A stretch of DNA of 64,000 nucleotides from FEB-22 sp003105195 (GTDB lineage: Bacteria > Pseudomonadota > Alphaproteobacteria > Rhizobiales > Xanthobacteraceae). The number at the start of each line of letters is the position of its first letter. Position 1 is the first letter of the stretch. This document shows positions 35,711 to 48,976 of this stretch, one piece after another. Position numbers and translations under genes: made by a program. The DNA lies in contig JAOSKV010000034.1 in the NCBI GenBank assembly GCA_027493405.1, positions 209,477-273,476 on the forward strand, in the 5' to 3' direction. Under the pieces are notes generated by a model. The model had not been told where the DNA came from, ran no database searches, and was given only the letters and a program-made list of their open reading frames with translations.

Positions 35711-35837
35711 CCGAACCGTTCGGGTCCGGCTGAGTCCCGGTCGGGACATTGCCGGTGCGATACGCCGCGGGCGCGCCCGACGATCTCGCTCTCTCGGAGT
35801 GACGGCTCGAGGCTTCGCTTCGGGTCGAGCGCGCGGC

Positions 35838-37256
35838 TCAGCGCGGCAGGTTGGTCGCGCCCATCAGGAACTCGTCGACGGCGCGCGCGGCCTGGCGGCC
35901 TTCGCGGATCGCCCAGACCACCAGGGACTGGCCGCGCCGCATGTCGCCGGCCGTGAAGACCTTCGGCAGTGAGGTCAGGTAGGCCCGGGTGTCCGCCTTC
36001 ACGTTGCCGCGCGGGTCGAGCTCGACGCCGAGGGTCTTGATGAGGCCCTCGTGCACCGGATGGACGAAGCCCATGGCGAGCAGCACGAGGTCGGCCTTGA
36101 GCTCGAACTCGCTGCCCGGGACCGGCTGCAGCTTCTCGTCGCAGCGCACGCAGACGAGCTTCTTCACCTGGCCGTTCTGACCGGTGAACTTCTGCGTCAT
36201 CACCGAGAACTCGCGCTCGGCGCCCTCCTCGTGGCTCGACGAGGTGCGCAGCCTCAAGGGCCAGTTCGGCCAGGTCAGCGCCTTGTTCTCCTTCTCGGGC
36301 GGCTTCGGCATGATCTCGAGCTGGGTGATCGAGAGCGCGCCCTGGCGCGCCGAGGTGCCGATGCAGTCCGAGCCGGTGTCGCCGCCGCCGATCACCACCA
36401 CGTGCTTGCGGGTCGCCAGGATCGGCGGCTGGTCGCCGATCGGCTCGTTGCCGATGCGCCGGTTCTGCTGCGGCAGGAAGTCCATCGCGAAATGGATGCC
36501 GCCGAGCTCGCGGCCCGGAATCGGCAGGTCGCGCGACTGCTCGGCGCCGCCCGCGAGCACCACGGCGTCGAAGCCCTCGGTGATGCGCTCGACCGGCAGG
36601 TTGACGCCGACATGGGCGCCGTAGTGGAACACGACGCCCTCCGCCTCCAGCTGCGCGACGCGGCGGTCGACGTGACGCTTCTCGAGCTTGAAGTCGGGAA
36701 TCCCGTATTGCAGCAGGCCGCCGGCCTTGGCGTGCTTCTCGAACACGTGCACGTCGTGGCCGGCGCGGGCGAGCTGCTGCGCGCAGGCGAGCCCGGCCGG
36801 CCCGGAGCCGACGACCGCGACCTTCCTGCCGGTGCGGCGCGTCGGCGGCTCGGGCACGATCCAGCCTTCCTGCCAGCCGCGGTCCGCGATCGCGCATTCG
36901 ATGGTCTTGATCGTGACCGGCGTGTCCTCGAGGTTGAGCGTGCAGGAGGCCTCGCACGGCGCCGGGCAGACGCGACCCGTGAACTCCGGGAAGTTGTTGG
37001 TGGACTGGAGATTGAGCAGCGCGTCCTTCCAGTCGCCGCGATAGACGAGGTCGTTCCAGTCGGGAATCTGGTTGTTCACCGGACAGCCGCTGTGACAGTA
37101 CGGAATGCCGCAGTTCATGCAGCGCGCCGCCTGGTTCCGCGTCGCCTCCTCGGAGAGCGGAATCACGAACTCGTTGTAGTGGCGGATGCGATCGGAGGCC
37201 GGCGCATAGCGCCGGTCCTGGCGGTCGATCTCCAGGAAACCCGTAATCTTGCCCAT
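35838..37256 (-). CDS. gltD: Glutamate synthase, small (beta) subunit
   Basis: 472 residues, normal size. It passes NADPH electrons through FAD and iron-sulfur centres to GltB. N-terminal Cys region CMNCGIPYCHSGCPVNNQIP and CPAPCEASC, FAD motif VAVVGSGPAGLACAQQLARA, NADPH motif VVVIGGGDTGSDCIGTS, and the C-terminal VFTAGDMRRGQSLVVWAIRE. The ATG at 37256 lies in the same frame as gltB with no stop between, so in this sequence the two can be read as one polypeptide. No clear Shine-Dalgarno precedes this ATG. Confidence 0.95.
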   Translation of the reverse strand: MGKITGFLEIDRQDRRYAPASDRIRHYNEFVIPLSEEATRNQAARCMNCGIPYCHSGCPVNNQIPDWNDLVYRGDWKDALLNLQSTNNFPEFTGRVCPAPCEASCTLNLEDTPVTIKTIECAIADRGWQEGWIVPEPPTRRTGRKVAVVGSGPAGLACAQQLARAGHDVHVFEKHAKAGGLLQYGIPDFKLEKRHVDRRVAQLEAEGVVFHYGAHVGVNLPVERITEGFDAVVLAGGAEQSRDLPIPGRELGGIHFAMDFLPQQNRRIGNEPIGDQPPILATRKHVVVIGGGDTGSDCIGTSARQGALSITQLEIMPKPPEKENKALTWPNWPLRLRTSSSHEEGAEREFSVMTQKFTGQNGQVKKLVCVRCDEKLQPVPGSEFELKADLVLLAMGFVHPVHEGLIKTLGVELDPRGNVKADTRAYLTSLPKVFTAGDMRRGQSLVVWAIREGRQAARAVDEFLMGATNLPR

Positions 37257-41978
<4,722 letters not shown>

Positions 41979-42217
41979 CGTCGTCCCCGTTCTCTCTGCA
42001 CGCGCCGCGACCGGGCGACCGGCCGCCGGCGCACCGTCCTCGCACGCGGCGCCAGGGGGGCACCCCGCCGCGAGGGCGAGCCATTCTCGTGAGGGGCGGC
42101 CTTCGCTGCCGCTCGTCGGCCCCTCGCGGGGCCGCTCTGTTTAGGCGCACCCGGCGCCGCTTGCCGTCGCCGGGTTGCTCCCGGTCTCGCGGGCCAGGGA
42201 TGACCCTTGGCCAATTG

Positions 42218-42234
42218 GGACAGCATTGCTGTCC
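42218..42234. promoter_or_regulatory. Operator-like dyad GGACAGC-ATT-GCTGTCC between gltB and the aldolase gene
   Basis: A perfect 7-bp inverted repeat with a 3-base spacer in the 463-bp divergent region 41979-42441. It is of the right size for a dimeric regulator and sits about 240 bp upstream of gltB and 208 bp upstream of the threonine aldolase gene. A GC hairpin (CGGCCCC/CGGGGCCG) at 42117 lies closer to gltB. I see no gene in this region. Confidence 0.4.
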
Positions 42235-42441
42235 TAAGCCGCGAACATGCCAAATTTCGGTCCCGGGCACAAGAGCCGCCTTCGGGCGGATTCACCGCCG
42301 TGTTGCGGTTTGTTGCTCTCGTCCGCGCCGGTCCGTAACAAGAGGAACACGGATCGCCGCGGCAGCGCAACGGAATTGCAGCCGGCCGGGGTCCGGCCCC
42401 CTCGAGGTGGGGCATCGTCCGGGATCCGAAAGGGGGGACGC

Positions 42442-43479
42442 ATGAATTTCGCCAGCGACAATGCGGCCGGCATCGCCCCGCCGATCCAGGAGGCGCTCGC
42501 GGGGGCCAATACGGGCTTCGCGCTCGGCTACGGCAACGACGATTGGACGCGGCGCGTCGAGCGCCGCTTCGCGGAGCTGTTCGAGCGCGAGGTGGCGGTG
42601 TTCCTGGTGCCGACCGGGACGGCCGCGAACGCGCTGGCGCTCGCTCACGTGAGCCCGCCCTGGGGGGCGGTGCTTTGCCACGCCGAGTCCCATGTCGCGA
42701 CCGACGAATGCGGCGCGGTCGAGTTCTTCGCGGGCGTGAAGCTGATCGAGATCGCCGGCGAGGGGGCCAAGATCACCCCGGAGGCGCTGCAGGCGACGCT
42801 GGCGCGCGGGCGCGGCGCACCGCACAGCGTCACCCCCTCGGCGCTCTCGCTCACCCAGGCGACCGAGCTCGGCACCGTCTACACCCGGGCGGAAGTGCGC
42901 GCGCTCGCCGAGATCGCCCACGCGCGCGGCCTCGCCGTGCACATGGACGGCGCGCGCTTCGCCAACGCGCTGGTGCGGCTCGGCAGCAGCGCCGCCGAGG
43001 CCACCTGGAAGGCGGGCGTCGACGTGCTCTCGTTCGGCGCCACCAAGGGCGGCGCGCTCGCGGCCGAGGCCGTGATCTTCTTCGACCCGGCGCGCGCCGC
43101 CGGCATGCCGTCGCGCCGCAAGCGGGCCGGCCACCTGCTCTCCAAGCACCGGTTCCTCGCAGCGCAGATCGAGGCCTATCTGGCGGACGACCTCTGGCTG
43201 CGCCTCGCGCGCCACGCCAACGCCATGGCGCAGCGCCTCGCCGAGGGGCTCTCCGCGATCGGCGTCGCGCCGGCTTGGCCCGTGGAGGCGAACGAGGTGT
43301 TCGCGCGGCTGCCGCGCGCAGCGGACGCGCGGCTCAAGGCGGCCGGCGCGAGCTACTATGCGTGGCCCGAGACCGGGGTCGCGCTCGCGCCCGACGAGAT
43401 CCTGGTGCGGCTCGTCACCTCGTTCGCGACCACCGCCGAGGAAGTCGACGGTTTCGTCGCGCTCGCGCGGGCCTCCTGA
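42442..43479 (+). CDS. ltaE: Low-specificity L-threonine aldolase (beta-eliminating lyase family)
   Basis: 345 residues, full length. A PLP enzyme that splits threonine/allo-threonine into glycine and acetaldehyde. Visible: NFASDNAAGIAPPIQEAL at the start, VPTGTAANALALAHVSPPWG, HMDGARFANALVRLG with the PLP-ring Asp, and the Schiff-base lysine K202 in SFGATKGGALAAEAV. ATG 42442 has AGGGGGGA directly upstream. The N-terminal extension from 42247 has no homology and is excluded. Confidence 0.92.
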   Translation: MNFASDNAAGIAPPIQEALAGANTGFALGYGNDDWTRRVERRFAELFEREVAVFLVPTGTAANALALAHVSPPWGAVLCHAESHVATDECGAVEFFAGVKLIEIAGEGAKITPEALQATLARGRGAPHSVTPSALSLTQATELGTVYTRAEVRALAEIAHARGLAVHMDGARFANALVRLGSSAAEATWKAGVDVLSFGATKGGALAAEAVIFFDPARAAGMPSRRKRAGHLLSKHRFLAAQIEAYLADDLWLRLARHANAMAQRLAEGLSAIGVAPAWPVEANEVFARLPRAADARLKAAGASYYAWPETGVALAPDEILVRLVTSFATTAEEVDGFVALARAS

Positions 43480-43554
43480 TTCCACGAGATCGCCCAAGCC
43501 GCGCCGCAATCGCGCTCGATGGTTCGGCGGGGGCAGAGCGAGTGGAGTGGACGG

Positions 43555-44176
43555 ATGACGCGCGATGTCAAGGTCCTGGTCTTCGCATTGGGATTGAGCG
43601 GGCTCGGGGCGGCCGCGGCCGCGGCGGAGCCGGTGCTGGTGGCGCAGGCGTTTCCGCGTCCGCCGGCGCCGATCGAGGTGATGCCGCCGCACGAGGTGCG
43701 CACCCTCGTGCGATCGACCGGCCTCATGCCCGAGGGACCGCCGCTGCGCCAGGGCGATCTCTATATCCAGCGGGCGATCGATCCCCATGGGCGGGTGATG
43801 CGCGTCATCGTCGACGGCGATGCCGGGGCCGTGGTGTCGATCCGGCCGATGCCGCCGGGCCCGCGCTATCGGGGCGCACCTCACCCGCGCATCGGCATGC
43901 TGCCGCCGCGCTTCTTCGACGACGAGGACGAGCCGGTTCCGCCGCGGGCCATTCCGGGCGTCCGCGCGCCGGCAGCCGGCGAGCGGCTGGCGGCGCGGCC
44001 GCCGGGCGCCACGCCGGTGCCGCGTCCGCGGCCGGCGGTGGCGCCGCGCGCGCGCGGTCGCGGCCACGCCGGCGCAGGTGCCGGAAGCCACCGGCTCGGT
44101 GCCCGCGCCCGAGAAGGCGCCGAGCGCCCCGGTCCAGCCGGACGCCTCGTTCCCGCCGGTGCAGCCGCTCGAGTAG
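43555..44176 (+). CDS. Exported Pro-rich protein of unknown function, frame slip in a CG run
   Basis: MTRDVKVLVFALGLSGLGAA with a signal peptide ending AAA-AEP, then a conserved-looking block VRTLVRSTGLMPEGPPLRQG and DLYIQRAIDPHGRVMRVIVD, and a Pro/Arg-rich tail. I do not recognise a named family; similar proteins are common in Hyphomicrobiales. Near 44046-44056 the repeat CGCGCGCGCG shifts the frame. The frame ending at 44176 (AVAATPAQVPEATGSVPAPE, ending PPVQPLE) looks natural; the uninterrupted frame runs to 44301 with an Arg-rich tail that looks like out-of-frame sequence. Confidence 0.65.
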
Positions 44177-44185
44177 CGGCACGCA

Positions 44186-44215
44186 AGAAGAAAGCGCCCC
44201 GGAGACCGGGGCGCT
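44186..44215 (-). terminator. Rho-independent terminator of the Hsp20 gene
   Basis: 10-bp perfect stem AGCGCCCCGG (44193-44202) and CCGGGGCGCT (44206-44215) with an AGA loop. On the minus strand it is followed by TTCTTCTT. It lies about 60 bp beyond the hsp20 stop codon. Confidence 0.8.
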
Positions 44216-44275
44216 CCCACTCTCCATCTGCGCACCATCCCGTCCGGGATCATGCGCGGGTCACGATGAGAGTCG

Positions 44276-44740
44276 TCAGGCCGCCTTCTTGGCGTCGATG
44301 ACCTTGGCCGCGGTGCCATTGATCGGGATCTGGCGCGGCTTCATGGCCTCGGGGATCTCGCGCGCGAGATCGACGTGCAGGAGGCCGTTCTCGAGGGTCG
44401 CGCCGCGGACCTCGACATGGTCGGCGAGCTGGAAACGGCGCTCGAAGGCGCGGGCCGCGATGCCCTGGTAGAGCACCTCGCCCTTCTTCTCCTCGGCCTT
44501 CTCCTGCTTCTCACCGCGGATCGTCAGGGTGCTCTCCTTGGCCTCGATCGAGAGATCGGCCTCGGTGAAGCCCGCGACCGCGACCGAGATGCGGTAGGCA
44601 TTCTCGCCGGTGCGCTCGATGTTGTAGGGCGGGTAGCTCGGGGTGGCGCCGTCGAAGCCGGACACCTGGTCCAGCATGGAGAAGAGACGGTCGAAACCGA
44701 CGGTCGAACGATAGAGGGGAGCAAGATCGAACGTACGCAT
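44276..44740 (-). CDS. Small heat-shock protein, Hsp20/IbpA type
   Basis: 154 residues. MRTFDLAPLYRSTVGFDRLF is the IbpA-type N-terminus; the alpha-crystallin domain spans about 35-130 with YRISVAVAGFTEADLSIEAK and LENGLLHVDLAREIPE; the I-x-I anchor follows (RQIPINGT). It holds unfolding proteins under heat stress. AAGGAGGATATGCC directly precedes the ATG. The upstream leader might carry a ROSE-type thermometer, but no convincing structure was found by eye. Confidence 0.94.
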   Translation of the reverse strand: MRTFDLAPLYRSTVGFDRLFSMLDQVSGFDGATPSYPPYNIERTGENAYRISVAVAGFTEADLSIEAKESTLTIRGEKQEKAEEKKGEVLYQGIAARAFERRFQLADHVEVRGATLENGLLHVDLAREIPEAMKPRQIPINGTAAKVIDAKKAA

Positions 44741-44910
44741 GGCATATCCTCCTTCGGTTGAGCGACATGCGGGTCCGCCGCAAGGGGCCGGACCTCATCC
44801 AACGCGCAGCCCGCCGGGGCCTGCGCAGCCTCGATGTGGGGGCGCCGGCGGCGGCCCGCAAGGGGGCTCCCCGGGCCCGGGAGCACGCGTTTTCCGGGGA
44901 TCTTCCCGGC

Positions 44911-45043
44911 CGAGCCGGTGCCCGGCTCGGCGGAAAAAGCCCGGGAGCGCATCCCGCTCCGGTCGAATCGGAATGCGCTCCAGCCGCTTGTTTCCTCGCA
45001 TCTTCTTGCACCGAACCGGTGCCCACTGCGGCGGAAAATGCTC
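44911..45043. repeat. Cluster of palindromic repeats upstream of the hydrolase gene
   Basis: Two copies of the dispersed element lie here: GCCGAGCCGG-TGC-CCGGCTCGGC then GGAAAAAGC (44909-44940), and CCGAACCGGTGCCCACTGCG then GCGGAAAATGCTC (45011-45043). Between them GGAGCGCAT...ATGCGCTCC (44944-44981) forms another dyad. The second copy runs into CTATAAGG, which could be a promoter -10. Nothing else is seen in 44741-45082. Confidence 0.6.
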
Positions 45044-45082
45044 TATAAGGCGGCTCCCGCCCGCGAGGTCCGAATCCCCCCG

Positions 45083-46030
45083 ATGAAGCTCGTCTCCATT
45101 CCGGCCAATCCGGTGCCCGAAGGGGCCATTACCGGGATGCTGAAGACAGCCGACGGCGTGTCGGTCCGCTTCGCGCGCTGGGCCCCGCCGCTCGGCCGCA
45201 AGGGAACCGTGTGCGTGTTCCAGGGCCGCTCCGAGTTCATCGAGAAGTACTTCGAGGTGGCGAGCGACCTGCGCGCGCGCGGCTTCGCGGTCGCGATGCT
45301 GGACTGGCGCGGGCAGGGGCTCTCGCAGCGCGCGCTCGCCGATCCGCGCAAGGGGCATGTGGACGACTTCGCCGAGTTCGATCGCGACCTCGAGGTGTTC
45401 ATGAAGGAGGTCGTGCTGCCCGACTGCCCGCCGCCCCATTTCGCGCTGGCGCATTCCATGGGCGGGGCGATCCTGCTGCGCGCGGCCTACCAGGGACGGC
45501 GCTGGTTCGACCGCATCGTGATGTCGGCGCCGATGATCGCGCTCGCGGGCGCCGCCGGCTCGCGCGTCACCCGCACGACCACGCATTTCACGCGCCTGTT
45601 CGGGTTCGGGAGCTCCTACGTGCCGGGCGGCAGCGCGACCGCGATCGGCACGCGGCCCTTCGCGGGCAATGTGCTGACGTCCGATCCGGTGCGCTACGGG
45701 CGCACCGTGGCGATCCTGGAGGAGGAGCCGAATCTCGGCCTGGGCTCGCCCACCATCGCGTGGCTGGACGCGGCCTTCAAGGCGATGACCGAGTTCACGG
45801 AGCCGGCTTTCGCGGCGCGCGTGCGCCAGCCGATCCTGGCGGTCTGCGCCGGCCAGGACGAGGTCGTCGCCACCGAGGCGACCGCGGCGCTCGCGCAGCG
45901 GCTGCGCGCAGGCTCGCACCTCTCGGTGCCGGGCGCGCGCCACGAGATCCTGATGGAGCAGGACCGCTATCGCGGGCAGTTCTTCGCGGCCTTCGACGCC
46001 TTCGTGCCGGGCTCGCCGCTGTTCCGCTGA
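45083..46030 (+). CDS. Alpha/beta hydrolase, lysophospholipase/monoacylglycerol lipase type
   Basis: 315 residues. Oxyanion region CVFQGRSEFIEKYFEVASDL, DWRGQGLSQR, the nucleophile elbow AHSMGGA with S125, the lid region, late-strand Asp in CAGQDEVV, and the His in GARHEILMEQDRYRGQFFAA. This is the PldB/YtpA group that hydrolyses lysophospholipids or monoacylglycerols. ATG 45083 is chosen because the domain begins directly after; an upstream in-frame ATG near 45039 has a poor site. A group II intron lies just downstream. Confidence 0.9.
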   Translation: MKLVSIPANPVPEGAITGMLKTADGVSVRFARWAPPLGRKGTVCVFQGRSEFIEKYFEVASDLRARGFAVAMLDWRGQGLSQRALADPRKGHVDDFAEFDRDLEVFMKEVVLPDCPPPHFALAHSMGGAILLRAAYQGRRWFDRIVMSAPMIALAGAAGSRVTRTTTHFTRLFGFGSSYVPGGSATAIGTRPFAGNVLTSDPVRYGRTVAILEEEPNLGLGSPTIAWLDAAFKAMTEFTEPAFAARVRQPILAVCAGQDEVVATEATAALAQRLRAGSHLSVPGARHEILMEQDRYRGQFFAAFDAFVPGSPLFR

Positions 46031-46035
46031 CCCCG

Positions 46036-47971
46036 CTCATAGCCCGCATGAGCGAAGGCGCCAAGCAAACTGGCGCGATGAGCCGGTGCAAGTCCGGCCC
46101 AGGTAAGGCGTAGAGCCGCCCGGCGCGAGTGTTGCGTGAGCCGACGGCGACGCCGGCCACAGAAGCGTACACAGCGGTTGCGTGGGGTGTGTATCGAGCC
46201 ACGAAATGGGCTTATCGCAGGGGCGGAGACCGTGCTCATCGTCGAACGCAACACGTGCAATGCCGTTATGCGAGGCATTGCCGCCCTGCCGGGGTCAAAG
46301 ACCACATCACGCGCAAAGGAATCGCGTCGGGACTTGGGAGGTCCCGCGTCTGGCCGTCACGTGAAGACGCTGGCGGTCCGCATCGGGAAGGCGAGGAGCC
46401 GAAGCCGATGATGCACGGGCGCGGGAAGTCGGACCCCGCCATAGTAGCGAGGAAGCCGGCGAACAAGGCAGGGCTGGTCACGGCTGCTGCTGCGGAGCCG
46501 GTGGAGCCAAGGGCGGGGACCGAGGGGAACTGCGGACCAGCAAAGCACGCGCCCGGCGCAGGCTCGGGGATCAGCGTGTCACAGGCGCTGGAACGCATAC
46601 GGAAAGTCGCACGGGAAAGGAGGCAGGAGAGGTTCACCGCGCTCTTCCACCATCTCAGCGTGGCCCTGTTCGAGGAGGCCTTCTTCGCGCTCAGGAAGGA
46701 AGCCGCCCCCGGAGTGGACGGGCTGACCTGGCGGGACTACGAGGCCGACCTCGGGCCGCGGCTCGAGGTTCTGCACGAGCGGGTCCATCGGGGAGCGTAC
46801 CGGGCGCTGCCGGGCCGGCGGCGATACATCCCGAAGCCGGACGGCCGCCAGCGCCCGCTGGCGGTGGCCGCGCTGGAGGACAAGATCGTCCAACGGGCAG
46901 TGGCCATGCTGCTGAGCGAGATCTACGAGGAGGAGTTCCTCGGCTTCTCGTACGGCTTCCGGCCGGGGCGCGGGGCGCACGACGCGCTCGATGCGCTCGT
47001 GGTCGGTATCGAGCGCCGGAAGGTGAACTTCATCCTGGACGCCGACATCCGCTCGTTCTTCGACACGGTGGACCACGACTGGCTCATCCGCTTCGTCGAG
47101 CATCGGATCGGCGATACGCGCATCATCCGCCTGATCCAGAAATGGCTGAAGGTGGGAATCCTGGAAGACGGGGTCGTCACGGCCAGTGAACAGGGAACCG
47201 GGCAGGGAGCGGTGATCTCGCCGCTGCTCGCCAATGTCTACCTGCACTATGCCCTCGACCTCTGGGCCGAGCGCTGGCGACGGCGCGAAGCCACGGGCGA
47301 CATGATCATCGTGCGCTACGCCGACGACTTCATCGTCGGGTTCGAGCACGAGGCGGACGCCCGGCACTTCCTGGACGAGCTGCGCGAGCGATTGCGGAAG
47401 TTCGCATTGTCGCTCCACCCCGAGAAGACCCGGCTGATCGAGTTCGGCCGCCATGCGGCGGAGAACCGCAAGCGGCGCGGTCTCGGCAAGCCGGAGACCT
47501 TCAACTTCCTGGGCTTCACCTTCATCAGCGGCAAGAGCCGGCGGGGCAAGTTCCTGATCCACAGGAAGACCCGGCGGGACCGCATGAAGACGAAACTCAA
47601 GGAGGTCAAAGAGGCCCTGAAGCGACGCATGCACCGGCCGATCCCTCAACAAGGGAAATGGCTCGGACAAGTCCTCACCGGCTACTACCAGTACTTCGCG
47701 GTGCCGACCAACTATCGGGCCCTCGCGGAGTTCCGCGACGAGGTCACCAGGCACTGGCTGCGGGCGCTCAACCGACGCAGCCAGAAGGAGAAGACCACCT
47801 GGGACCGGATCGTCAAGCTGGCGGACGAATGGCTTCCGCAACCGCGCCCCCGGCATCCTTGGCCCAACCAGCGATTCGCCGTCCGATACCCGAGGTAGGA
47901 GCCGTATGCGGGAAATCCGCACGTACGGATCTGTGCGGGGGGTGCGAGGCAACTCGCATCCCTACCGCGAC
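46036..47971 (+). mobile_element. Group II intron with reverse transcriptase/maturase gene
   Basis: The 5' part (from about 46036) has the structured domain I sequence ATGAGCGAAGGCGCC and GATGAGCCGGTGCAAGTCCG typical of group II introns. The RT gene occupies domain IV. A canonical 34-nt domain V (GAGCCGTATGCGGGAAATCC..., 47899-47932) directly follows the RT stop, and domain VI has a bulged A at 47964, seven bases before the inferred 3' end ...GAC at 47971 (AY end). The exact 5' end is uncertain because no GTGCG start is obvious. It lies between convergent genes and interrupts neither. The 3' flank holds a rhizobial palindrome (CCCGGAT...ATCCGGG). Confidence 0.9.
46408..47898 (+). CDS. ltrA: Group II intron reverse transcriptase/maturase
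   Basis: 496 residues from ATG 46408 (MMHGRGKSDPAIVARKPANK), the usual start of this maturase subgroup. RT blocks: APGVDGLTWRDYE, RRYIPKPDGRQRPLAV, FGFRPG-like YGFRPGRGAHDAL, DADIRSFFDTVDHDWL, GTGQGAVISPLLANVYLHY, the catalytic IVRYADDFIVGF, and NFLGFTF. A maturase X domain follows (TGYYQYFAVPTNYRAL). The protein ends after X (HPWPNQRFAVRYPR) without an HNH endonuclease domain, so mobility would be of the endonuclease-independent type. All RT motifs are intact, so it is likely active. Confidence 0.95.
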   Translation: MMHGRGKSDPAIVARKPANKAGLVTAAAAEPVEPRAGTEGNCGPAKHAPGAGSGISVSQALERIRKVARERRQERFTALFHHLSVALFEEAFFALRKEAAPGVDGLTWRDYEADLGPRLEVLHERVHRGAYRALPGRRRYIPKPDGRQRPLAVAALEDKIVQRAVAMLLSEIYEEEFLGFSYGFRPGRGAHDALDALVVGIERRKVNFILDADIRSFFDTVDHDWLIRFVEHRIGDTRIIRLIQKWLKVGILEDGVVTASEQGTGQGAVISPLLANVYLHYALDLWAERWRRREATGDMIIVRYADDFIVGFEHEADARHFLDELRERLRKFALSLHPEKTRLIEFGRHAAENRKRRGLGKPETFNFLGFTFISGKSRRGKFLIHRKTRRDRMKTKLKEVKEALKRRMHRPIPQQGKWLGQVLTGYYQYFAVPTNYRALAEFRDEVTRHWLRALNRRSQKEKTTWDRIVKLADEWLPQPRPRHPWPNQRFAVRYPR

Positions 47972-48041
47972 GAAGCGACACGCGGGGACGGCGATCCCGG
48001 ATTTCGCTTGCGCTCATCCGGGTCACGACCGACACCCCTGG

Positions 48042-48824
48042 TCAGCCGGCCAGCAGGCGCAGCGCCGCCTCGTGCACCCGGCGGTCGCCGGCCGCGACGA
48101 TGCGCCCGCCGGCGGCCGCGGGTCCCCCGGTCCAGTCCGTGACGATGCCGCCGGCGCCCGCGATGATCGGGATCAGCGCCACGATGTCGTGCGGCTTGAG
48201 CCCGCACTCGATCACCAGGTCGACGTGGCCGGCCGCGACCATGCAGTAGGCGTAGCAGTCGCCGCCGTAGCGCGAGAGCCGCACCGCGCCCTCGACGCGC
48301 GCGAAGGCCGCGCGTTCGTCGGCCGCCATCAAGAGCGGGCTGGTCGTGAACAGCACCGCCTCGGCGAGGGCCGCGCAAGGTCGCACCATCAGCGCGCGGT
48401 CGCCCGCGGGCCCCCGATAGCGCGCCGCCCCGCCGTCGCCCGTGAAGCGCTCGCCGATGAAGGGCTGGTGCATCATGCCGAACACCGGCTCGCCGAAGCG
48501 GGTGAGCGCGATCAGCGTGCCCCAGGCCGGCATGCCGGAGATGAACGACTTGGTGCCGTCGATCGGGTCGAGCACCCAGACATATTCGGCATCGACGCGC
48601 TCGTGCACGTACTCCTCGCCGACGATGCCGTGCTCCGGAAAGGTGCGGCGGATCAGGGCGCGCATCGCCTGCTCGGCGGCGCGGTCGGCGGCCGTCACGG
48701 GATCGAAGCTGCCGCCGCGGTTCTTGTCCTCGATGCCGAGCGAGGTGCGGAAGAACGGCAGGATCGCCTCGCCGGACGCGGTCGCGAGCTCGTCGACGAA
48801 GGCCGAGAAGTCGATTGCCGTCAT
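48042..48824 (-). CDS. hisN: Inositol-monophosphatase-family phosphatase, histidinol-phosphatase (HisN) type
   Basis: 260 residues. Metal and catalytic motifs: FDPVTAADRAAEQAMRALI, GEEY (first metal Glu), WVLDPIDGTKSFISGMPAWG, and late CGLKPHDIVALIPIIAGAGG with GGIVTDWTGG. The DPIDGTKSF-x-G-x-P-x-WGT form is typical of HisN-type members, which dephosphorylate histidinol phosphate; SuhB-like inositol phosphatase is the alternative. ATG 48824 gives the usual N-terminus. Divergent from the MFS gene. Confidence 0.87.
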   Translation of the reverse strand: MTAIDFSAFVDELATASGEAILPFFRTSLGIEDKNRGGSFDPVTAADRAAEQAMRALIRRTFPEHGIVGEEYVHERVDAEYVWVLDPIDGTKSFISGMPAWGTLIALTRFGEPVFGMMHQPFIGERFTGDGGAARYRGPAGDRALMVRPCAALAEAVLFTTSPLLMAADERAAFARVEGAVRLSRYGGDCYAYCMVAAGHVDLVIECGLKPHDIVALIPIIAGAGGIVTDWTGGPAAAGGRIVAAGDRRVHEAALRLLAG

Positions 48825-48976
48825 GCCGTCCGTCCCCTTGCGCAAGGCCCCGCGTCGTATCGGAGAGTTGCGGTCACGGCAACCACGCTGCGCGGCGGGC
48901 GCGGTTGCGGGGCCCGGCGCACCGTGCCAGGAGATTCGGGAGCCGGCGGGACGTGGCCGGCGAGAAGGCCGGGACC

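Noticed and set aside
44741..45082. ROSE-type RNA thermometer upstream of hsp20
   Set aside because: The Shine-Dalgarno is strong, but no convincing pairing anti-SD strand or ROSE consensus could be found by eye; the region is filled by dispersed palindromes.
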